Shown piece by piece: positions 59,901 through 64,000 of a stretch of 64,000 nucleotides of DNA. Below the pieces are notes generated by a model. That model was given only the letters and a program-made list of their open reading frames with translations. It had not been told where the DNA came from and did not search any database. Origin of the DNA: Oscillospiraceae bacterium (GTDB lineage: Bacteria > Bacillota > Clostridia > Oscillospirales > Oscillospiraceae); NCBI GenBank assembly GCA_015068455.1, contig SVKO01000002.1, positions 124,001 to 188,000 of the forward strand. Direction: 5' to 3'. How positions within the stretch are numbered: the first letter of the stretch is position 1; each line of letters opens with the position of its first letter. The position numbers and the translations under genes were made by a program.

Positions 59901-60203
59901 GTGGCCTGGGCCGTGGAGGAAGGCATCACCAAGGGCATGACGGACACCACCTTCGCGCCCGACGGCAAGTGCAACCGCGGTCAGATCGTGACCTTCCTGT
60001 GGCGCTTCAAGGGTGAACCCGCACCCAAGAGCACGCAGACCCCGTTCACCGACCTCAAGGCCGGCGCCTTCTATGAGAACGCCGTGGCCTGGGCCGTGGA
60101 GAACAATGTCACGAAGGGCATGACCGAAACCACCTTCGGTCCGGACGCCACCTGCACCAGAGGCCAGGTCGTCACCTTCCTGTACCGCGCGACCCAGGAT
60201 TGA
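53943..60203 (+). CDS. wall-anchored mosaic with metallophosphoesterase and feruloyl-esterase-like domains
   Basis: A 2086-residue exported protein; signal peptide about 1-26. Two nearly identical 196-residue beta-sandwich modules come first (35-230 and 242-437), then a Cys-rich segment (443-493). A calcineurin-like phosphoesterase follows (about 546-850: Asp555, GGGD603, GNHD642-645, His720, GHNH759-762). Next are a FIVAR helical repeat (939-1003), two modules shared with the GH3 protein (1012-1170 and 1179-1373), a second Cys-rich segment (1377-1444) and a CBM48-like domain (about 1475-1590). An esterase D/feruloyl-esterase domain follows (about 1612-1830; GLSMGS with Ser1729, His1807 in GGHDFNAW), then a second FIVAR and three SLH repeats (about 1907-2086). 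It probably removes esters from plant cell-wall xylan at the surface. ATG 53943 follows AAGGAGA. Confidence 0.85.
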   Translation: MKHVKRILALILVFCMVCSVLPTVWADDAPAGRTIDFTNPADAGKFTIDNQTVSEIKEGEGLYMISTNEAIEDCKGQLSGDAANTPRDTIQIPVAGDWTATLALKVDTSGSNGNYEFLCLYGMADYDNGCGIRAGANSTVNFKEVDGVNESSITGMKVSTGLTSGENHWYRLEKAGTTYTGYLSADGEEFQKVFTYEDTGIEAAMIVIDAYSGSSTGYQYWLQSLTIEGGEVEPEQPAGVSIDFTDPADASKFTVDNQAVSEIKEGEGFYMISTNEAIEDCKGQLSGDAANTPRDTIQVPVSGDWTATLYLKVDTSGSNGQYEFLCLYGMADYDNGCGIRAGANSTVNFKEVDGVNESSIDGMKVSTGLTSGEYHWYRLEKAGTTYTGYLSADGEEFQKVFTYEDTGIEASMIVIDAYSGRSTGYQYWLQSLDIESGDAPVPCEHDYVAVVTEPTCTVGGYTTYTCSKCGDSYVADEVAALGHDYQDGVCTRCGAIDPASGEGVPTIAGITLDGQPMEGFEPLKFDYQLNADDYETAPVVGYLGGGSTLLITGSDFQDPATSYTRSDYARNGDYTVQQDRIKAIVGNMKESLGTASYFIGGGDYNFDEIKNSVDRTNTGIAKTLEAVQQVCGTDIDATFIQGNHDAAGSNCAPTGPCDKADFGMFTIMEEDYRSYPQDSGKWSDPQNSEAKAQAVADKLDAYLAEKTAAGFDKPVFIACHVPIHYNTRTKNKADAIYGDVIYKTLYKYGDDLNIIFLYGHNHAWGDDDYLGGAANFLTRGDTINIAKHGSRDEFTVEPLNFTYMNYGYTGYYWAKWASSSSQVVINDAADSTLTMTAFQISGNQVIISRWDENGMHNLKSVGVASLGLRPEAEVCEPDPRVIESPVTAKAPKNPSAGSGLQVTVKQFEGIPGVATVTVADPASDATSVYTLTLESASGLNLAELKKAIAAAEAIDKSKYTDETVAALEAALEAAKALQTDAEADQAAVDAATEALNAAEAALEAKPVPQPSGKYVLASEFVPGGTYVIVADDAVGLNGELGATAVTVEGDTITSEVTADMLWTFEEAEGVDPATDGNDLYFITNAEGINLRRGSGGTTVLQLAEYDAASSRYFTWSLAERTAEDSAYTLYVNGTSSYIYYVSGTQSGFNTQYVSSTGFDPQTSGSSIKLYEPAGGSSVSIDFTKEADKSKYDIAGQSQSDVEEGVGLALVSSQGGIEPAKQNIAEQDIDVVKVPVSGDWTATLEVEFDANGAANGYYQFFGFVASEGGDNQNLVGIRGGDGAIQDFIRKDGAITEEQSSSAPGFDTTGKTYYLRIEKAGDTYTCYRSDDGEAFTQMFAYEGTGIEADELLIDAYTGMTAGYKFTLKSLDIEGVGGGPCDHNWVSEVVEPTCTEGGYTLQTCSKCGKTKTTDKVPALGHDWVDGEILVAPTATEFGKQEMICSRCGEKTTKTLLPTELTEGPSIVADPDSPTGYMGRFVYKNDAATSVTFAGDIMLRNDVEREADNKEYSPFDYRPGLMRAGTFTDTMTNLGNGYWYYEVPLACGANQYWFYVNGDTNTMVPDPANTPIWSPTAQQKNGYNYVYVPYDEKQDYEPMKLREAENPRSDGKVGTWGYVPIEIGGTTHHMGVYLPYQYDENREEPYKLIFVLHGYGQDESDWMNIGSVQKIMDNLAAEGRTEPAIIVSVTTNNNEIGSQSDNYSNLMNVILPFLEEKYNISDDPMNRAFCGLSMGSMNTQNIINGGADRFGYFGPFSGGMRVNADAPGLKKTHIFFGTGWSDTTVRPDHTAHIPLQEAGYFIEYRVVTGGHDFNAWCQLFRIFCEEYAWNPAAFGDGDVPPVDTTALAAAIDEADGIDTAPYTEASVKALEEAVAAAKEVLANENATQTEVNRAAAAVKNAIEALEEKSDDFLFEDVKDPGKFYFDPVYWAYKHTPQITKGTDDTHFGPDNACTRGHVVTFLWRAAGEPEPKSTQTPFTDLKPGAFYEKAVAWAVEEGITKGMTDTTFAPDGKCNRGQIVTFLWRFKGEPAPKSTQTPFTDLKAGAFYENAVAWAVENNVTKGMTETTFGPDATCTRGQVVTFLYRATQD
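54045..54632 (+). repeat. 196-residue module, tandem copy 1
   Basis: Encodes residues 35-230 of the mosaic protein. It aligns without gaps to 54666-55253, with 15 amino-acid differences by hand count. Confidence 0.9.
54666..55253 (+). repeat. 196-residue module, tandem copy 2
   Basis: Encodes residues 242-437. It is the same length as copy 1 and nearly identical in DNA as well as protein, which points to recent duplication or gene conversion. Confidence 0.9.
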
Positions 60204-60272
60204 TCCCGCGGCGGAAGCGAACGGTTTGACCGACAAATAAAACCCCGGCGGGGCTGCTTCGGCAGCCCCGCC
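59658..60272 (+). repeat. SLH/3'-end direct repeat, copy 2
   Basis: The SLH-coding end, stop, 3' untranslated stretch and terminator of the mosaic gene. It is gapless with 51885-52499 over 615 bases and lies 7773 bases downstream in the same direction. Confidence 0.85.
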
Positions 60273-60282
60273 GCTTGTTTAT
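60239..60282 (+). terminator. mosaic gene terminator
   Basis: An 11-pair stem GGCGGGGCTGC-TTCG-GCAGCCCCGCC (60247-60272) with a stable TTCG loop. A second GC-rich hairpin (CCGCCGCCCG/CGGGCGGCGG, about 60288-60313) follows. Confidence 0.85.
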
Positions 60283-60420
60283 AAAGACCGCCGCCCGCTT
60301 TTCCGGGCGGCGGTGAAAGCATGCATTGGCGTCCCTCCCGGGCTGTGTGAAAGCCGCCTTCGATTCGCTGCATCTGCGCTTGCAGGCAGTCAGAAGAAAA
60401 AAGACGGAGAAGGATAATCA

Positions 60421-60546
60421 ATGAAAAAAGTTGCATGTTTTATATCTGTGCTGTATAATTATTTACAACAAAAAATGAGTCGGAGATCGCCGGCAGTACA
60501 GCAAATGGAATCAGTTCGCCAACAGCACGGAATGCAGAAAGGATAA
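60421..60546 (+). CDS. possible 41-residue small protein or leader peptide
   Basis: An open frame of 41 codons that begins MKKVACFISVLYNYLQQ and ends seven bases before the next start. The strong site GGAGAAGGA lies six bases before its ATG, a better signal than most real genes here have. However, the promoter TTGCAT-17-TATAAT sits inside it, so it would need an earlier promoter. The rest of 60273-60420 shows only the GC-rich hairpin. It could be a relic, a leader peptide or chance. Confidence 0.35.
   Translation: MKKVACFISVLYNYLQQKMSRRSPAVQQMESVRQQHGMQKG
60431..60459 (+). promoter_or_regulatory. promoter of the PPDK-like/REC-TIR operon
   Basis: TTGCAT (60431-60436), a 17-base spacer and TATAAT (60454-60459), about 94 bases before the first large gene. 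Confidence 0.65.
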
Positions 60547-60552
60547 TGCATT

Positions 60553-61863
60553 ATGCTTTTTTTGCTGCCATGCAGCAGAGTTGATTTGATCGATCAACGG
60601 GCCTTCGGGAAGCTGATTTACAATCTGAATCTTGTTTCGAAGGATCGGACATGCTATAAAACTGAGCCCTCTGTCGTGATCAGCAACGAGCTGTTTCGCG
60701 ATTACAGACAAACGCAGGTACTGCCTGATGGTATCATATCTGAAATCGTTTGGCTGTTAAAGCATCTCCATATTACGCGTGCGACCCTTTTCATGAGTTT
60801 TTTCGAAGAGTGCAACGTCATGGATCAGCCAATCACGATACGGGTATCCGACGTGAATATCCGCAATGCGCTCATTGCATTGTATGTTCGCTGGTTTGAT
60901 CCGAAACCGTATGCGAAGCGCAAGACACGGCATCTGGAAGAGGAGGATACTTACCCCGCAATTCTGATCCAGTCCTGCTCTGAAGATGAGCAGACCACGA
61001 TAACCAGGCATCCCCGGACAGGCGCTTTGCTGCGGGGCGCTGACGGGATCAGACTCATTCACTGCGCAGATACACCGCTTGATCATAAAGAGGAGGCAAT
61101 GATAAAAGCGGTTGATTCGCTGATCGATCTGCCCGGGAAAATCATCTATAGAAGGAATCCGGGAGACGGAGAAATCATTGTCAGGAGAGTCGAAGAGTAT
61201 CATCTTACAACGCAGGCCCTGCTTGACTGCCTTCTCGCCAAACTGGAATCAGGCGCATTCTCTTCAGAAAAGTTCCTCTCACTCTTAAGGCCGGAAAACA
61301 TAGCGTCGGTTTCAAGTCGGGGATATTGCCTGACACATGACATACAGTACAGAGGAAATCAGGTAACGGATCATGGATCCGTCATGGGCCATGCGTGTTT
61401 TCCCTGGACAGACGTGGACAAGCTCACAGACGACGCCATTTTTATTTCCGATGATGTCACCCCGGGAGATGCCCACATTTTAAGCAAATGTCACGGGGCA
61501 ATTTTTACCTCGGGAGGGATCACACATGGATCTGTGATGTGCAGGGGAATGGGTATTCCGTGCATCAACCGGGCTTCCGGACTGGAAATAGACAAATTGT
61601 ACAATAAAGCTTTCACTGAAGACAAACGTGAGATACACGAAGGGGATATCATCTGTATTTTGGAAGACAGATGGACGCTCGGAGGCATGCTGGTGTTCGG
61701 CGAAAAGTATCAGGCTGTGTGCTCACGGGAAACCATGCGGAAGATTCGGGATGTCCTGGCCCCGTTTACAGAGGCGAGCAAGCTGGAGATGCTTTCCGTA
61801 AAAGAACAAATCCATATTTCAAAGCTGATCAAAGTGATGAAAGGGTGCGGGTGGCTCAAGTGA
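60553..61863 (+). CDS. truncated PPDK-like protein with phosphohistidine swivel domain
   Basis: A 436-residue protein resembling the middle of pyruvate phosphate dikinase (normally about 870 residues). Residues about 95-250 look like the end of the ATP-grasp half and its link: EDTYPAILIQ, TRHPRTGALL, and LAKLESGAFSSEKFLSLLRPE. Residues about 255-370 match the swivel domain: DDVTPGDAHILSKCHGAIF, then GGITHGSVMCRGMGIPC with the phosphate-carrying His kept as His325. The first ATP-grasp half and the PEP/pyruvate barrel are absent. The start has AAAGGA upstream. Its stop overlaps the start of the REC-TIR gene. It likely carries phosphate on His325, but the donor and acceptor are unknown. The DNA looks AT-richer than the neighbours. 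Confidence 0.7.
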   Translation: MLFLLPCSRVDLIDQRAFGKLIYNLNLVSKDRTCYKTEPSVVISNELFRDYRQTQVLPDGIISEIVWLLKHLHITRATLFMSFFEECNVMDQPITIRVSDVNIRNALIALYVRWFDPKPYAKRKTRHLEEEDTYPAILIQSCSEDEQTTITRHPRTGALLRGADGIRLIHCADTPLDHKEEAMIKAVDSLIDLPGKIIYRRNPGDGEIIVRRVEEYHLTTQALLDCLLAKLESGAFSSEKFLSLLRPENIASVSSRGYCLTHDIQYRGNQVTDHGSVMGHACFPWTDVDKLTDDAIFISDDVTPGDAHILSKCHGAIFTSGGITHGSVMCRGMGIPCINRASGLEIDKLYNKAFTEDKREIHEGDIICILEDRWTLGGMLVFGEKYQAVCSRETMRKIRDVLAPFTEASKLEMLSVKEQIHISKLIKVMKGCGWLK

Positions 61864-62639
61864 GAATATTGTTGATTGATGACGACCTCTCGTTTGCTGA
61901 GGGAATATGCGAATCTCTCTATACAGCAGGGAATGAAGTCGACCACAGCGGCTCCATGCAGGAGTCCATAGCAAAACTCCGGGACAGACAGTATGATCTT
62001 ATCATCATTGATCTGATGCTCCCGCCGTCCTATTCACAGGAGGGAATTGAGATCCTGCGTTTTGTCAGACAGAACCAGCCCGACAGCGAGGTTCTGATGA
62101 TCTCTTCCCGGACTGCCGGCATGACGATGCTGGTTGATCAGGCATACCAGAACGGCGCAAGAAGATTTCTTGATAAATCTGATCCTGAGTATTTCGCAAA
62201 AATGATTATGATTGTTGAGGAGGTTAAAAAGGAGATGTGCAATTCAATTTTTATCAGCCACGGTCACGCTGACCTTTTGAAGTATCAGCTGAAGGATTTT
62301 ATCAAGAGCCGGTTGGGCAGGGAAGCGCTGATTCTTTCAGAGCAGCCCAACAACGGGATGACCATTGTTGAGAAACTCGAAGCCGCGAGCGAGAAGTGCA
62401 ATAAGGCGATCATTCTTCTCACCAAAGATGACGAAATGGCGGACGGCAACAAGAGGGGCCGCCAGAATGTCATCCATGAGATCGGTTTTTTCCAGGGGAA
62501 ATACGGCCGGAAGAATGTTATCTTGCTTTGTGAAGAAGGCGTCGAACTGTTTACCAACATTTCAGGCATCGTGTATATTCAGTTTAACAGAGATCACTTT
62601 CCGGAAGTCTTTGAGCAGCTTCGGGAAGAGCTGGCATAG
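61851..62639 (+). CDS. response-regulator receiver fused to TIR-like (CAP12/Pycsar-type) domain
   Basis: A 262-residue two-domain protein. Residues 4-125 are an intact receiver domain: acidic pocket DDD at 10-12, phospho-acceptor Asp54 in IIIDLMLPP, Ser85 and Lys109. Residues 131-258 match the family of predicted nucleotide-binding TIR-like proteins (as in CAP12/PycTIR effectors): IFISHGHADLL, LSEQPNNGMTIVEKLE, AIILLTKDDE, RGRQNVIHEIGFFQGKYGR and ILLCEEGVEL. Such domains cleave NAD+ in known defence effectors. GTG 61851 has AAAGGG five bases upstream; GTG 61860 is the other choice. Either way it overlaps the PPDK-like gene (13 or 4 bases), so translation is coupled. No histidine kinase or DNA-binding domain is present. 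Confidence 0.8.
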   Translation: MAQVRILLIDDDLSFAEGICESLYTAGNEVDHSGSMQESIAKLRDRQYDLIIIDLMLPPSYSQEGIEILRFVRQNQPDSEVLMISSRTAGMTMLVDQAYQNGARRFLDKSDPEYFAKMIMIVEEVKKEMCNSIFISHGHADLLKYQLKDFIKSRLGREALILSEQPNNGMTIVEKLEAASEKCNKAIILLTKDDEMADGNKRGRQNVIHEIGFFQGKYGRKNVILLCEEGVELFTNISGIVYIQFNRDHFPEVFEQLREELA

Positions 62640-62672
62640 TTGATAATTGTCATGGAAGGTGAACGCGGCATT

Positions 62673-63842
62673 ATGAACTTATTACAACTTGACTCGTACG
62701 GTGGCGGAGAAATGATAAGACCGCTGCCGAAGCCTTCAATCACTCATGCAAAAGGGGAAAAAGACTTTACTGTCGATACGAATTACCTTCCATTACTCTA
62801 CCTGCTTGCTTTGATTTGTATTGCTTCTTTTTTGTTGTTTTTCCTGGAGTTGATTACACCATGGACATTTGTTCTCGCTAACATCGGATTGCTCGTTGTT
62901 TTAATAACCTTTGGGTTGGGATATCGCTACGAATTCAAAACAGACGGTATCACCTGCAGTCGGTTGAAACCGGAATTCCGTCCTGCCATGAAGAATAACT
63001 ACAAAGGCCGAAGATGGGCTCAACTGAAGCGCTTTGACGGGAGAACTGTTTCTCAGGCGGAAGTGCTTCAGTGTAAGCATACGGTGTATATCCGGGTCGC
63101 ATTCGCTGGATGCGAGCCGTTTACGGAGCCTTGGATCTGGCTGCATCTCGTACATAATATGGGGAATGTTCTCATTTTACGGATTCGGAAAGAAGAAAAG
63201 GACAGAGCGTATGCGCTGCTGCGGAACTATTTTTATGGAGAGAATCTTCCGGTCTGTGACGTGAACGTCGAAAAGAAAAAAACCATAACGAAAGCGATTT
63301 CACAGGAAAAGATACGCGCAGCCAATAACAGGTGGATTTGGTTTTCTCTTATTTGTTTGCTACTTCCACTTGCTGCGATTCCGGTTTTCGGACTTTCTGC
63401 AAATCGGGAAAAGCAAATCTTCAATATTTTTTTGGATGTTATTGCTTTTGCCCCCTTTGTTATCTCTTTCCTGTCGCCGTATCGCCGTCAAATCATGATA
63501 GAGGCTGTCAAGAGAATGATTTCGCGAAATACGTATCGGGAAATGAGCACAAAACGAAAATGGGTTTTCGGGCTCCTTTGTCTGTTAAATGTAGTCGTTT
63601 TCGGTATCAGCGAATACTGCATGCATCAACTCGATGTTGCAGGCGGCGTCCCATGGATATATCAGGGTGTCTATTGTATTTGGAATCATCGTTTTATTCG
63701 TGAAATCACAGTAGAGGAATATAGATTTCTGTGCATGATAGAGAACTTGGATCACGCATTTGTACGTGTAGCATTTCCAACTATGCCATTAATCATTGCG
63801 TGTTTTACAAGCCATAACACAGGGGAGGCTTCTCCGCCCTGA
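62673..63842 (+). CDS. multi-pass membrane protein of the REC-TIR operon
   Basis: A 389-residue protein with five or six membrane segments (by eye about 38-60, 65-85, 220-242, 253-275, 300-322 and perhaps one near the end). A soluble region of about 130 residues lies between the second and third. I recognise no family. ATG 62673 is chosen because GGAAGGTGA lies upstream; ATG 62652 and TTG 62640 are in frame but lack a site. It begins 33 bases after the REC-TIR stop with no terminator between. It may be the membrane part of the same system. Confidence 0.65.
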   Translation: MNLLQLDSYGGGEMIRPLPKPSITHAKGEKDFTVDTNYLPLLYLLALICIASFLLFFLELITPWTFVLANIGLLVVLITFGLGYRYEFKTDGITCSRLKPEFRPAMKNNYKGRRWAQLKRFDGRTVSQAEVLQCKHTVYIRVAFAGCEPFTEPWIWLHLVHNMGNVLILRIRKEEKDRAYALLRNYFYGENLPVCDVNVEKKKTITKAISQEKIRAANNRWIWFSLICLLLPLAAIPVFGLSANREKQIFNIFLDVIAFAPFVISFLSPYRRQIMIEAVKRMISRNTYREMSTKRKWVFGLLCLLNVVVFGISEYCMHQLDVAGGVPWIYQGVYCIWNHRFIREITVEEYRFLCMIENLDHAFVRVAFPTMPLIIACFTSHNTGEASPP

Positions 63843-63883
63843 CGGGAAAGCCATCGTTTGACTCTTTTATTCCACACAGGACA

Positions 63884-63929
63884 GGGGACGGTTCTCTGTC
63901 TTGATGGATAAAGACACAGAACCGTCCCC
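63884..63929. repeat. REP-like imperfect palindrome
   Basis: GGGGACGGTTCT pairs perfectly with AGAACCGTCCCC. After one mismatch six more pairs continue inward, giving a 46-base hairpin. This GGGACGGTTCT/AGAACCGTCCC type is known to me as a dispersed palindrome in Firmicutes genomes, often linked to REP-associated Y1 transposases. It could also end transcription of the operon. Bases 63930-64000 show no gene. Confidence 0.6.
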
Positions 63930-64000
63930 CGTCTTCCTCCTATGCGTGCGTGAAAGAAGATGAAAGATAATGATAAAAACGACAACAATGTTTAGTTTAT

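Overview
The window looks like the chromosome of a GC-rich, Gram-positive-type gut clostridium, probably in or near the Oscillospiraceae. This rests on single-membrane surface biology (five S-layer-homology, SLH, proteins and no outer-membrane genes), Firmicutes regulation (T-box, L10 leader, CIRCE/HrcA operator, consensus sigma-A promoters), a DnaD/DnaC-type primosome pair and Clostridia-like gene neighbourhoods. The species cannot be fixed from the sequence alone.

Layout. (1) 0-18.5 kb: the transcription/translation cluster that is usually contiguous (rpmG-secE-nusG-rplK-rplA-rplJ-rplL-rpoB-rpoC) is broken here. rpoBC run rightward, while rpmG-secE-nusG-rplKA and rplJL run leftward. Two secreted SLH proteins (a CAP-domain protein and a Tp47-like protein), a DUF554 protein and a drug/metabolite transporter sit in the gaps. 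(2) 18.6-23.5 kb: a RuvX-type nuclease, a CIRCE-controlled Hsp20, a lipoprotein that joins SLH, flavodoxin and cyclophilin-like domains, an alpha/beta hydrolase, a small protein and a divergent LysR regulator. (3) 23.5-43.2 kb: mostly leftward housekeeping operons. These are ybaK-tagA-tmk-DJ-1-mltG-U32-membrane protein; hisS-aspS-aldolase-nadE behind a T-box; mgsA and a MinD-like ATPase; and a FAD oxidoreductase. Rightward genes are a second YbaK plus fumC and a dnaD-dnaC pair. A FlaA1/CapD-type nucleotide-sugar dehydratase follows. (4) 43.4-60.3 kb: a surface and transport region with an NSS-family symporter, a rhodanese lipoprotein, an 1879-residue GH3 glycosidase with SLH anchor, an ECF sigma/anti-sigma pair, and a 2086-residue mosaic with metallophosphoesterase and feruloyl-esterase-like domains and an SLH anchor. 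The two large proteins share modules and an almost identical 615-base 3' end. They look like a wall-anchored plant-polysaccharide (xylan-type) degrading set. (5) 60.4-64 kb: a segment that looks AT-richer by eye, with three closely packed genes: a truncated pyruvate-phosphate-dikinase-like protein that keeps its phosphohistidine swivel domain, a response-regulator receiver fused to a TIR-like (CAP12/Pycsar-type) domain, and a multi-pass membrane protein.

The best candidate for an undescribed system is the last segment. A PEP/ATP-type phosphohistidine donor is translationally coupled to a REC-TIR-like protein with no histidine kinase in view. This suggests a phosphorelay controlling a TIR-type (possibly NAD-cleaving) effector, as in abortive-infection defence. 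That reading is inference; the domain resemblances and the gene coupling are visible in the sequence.
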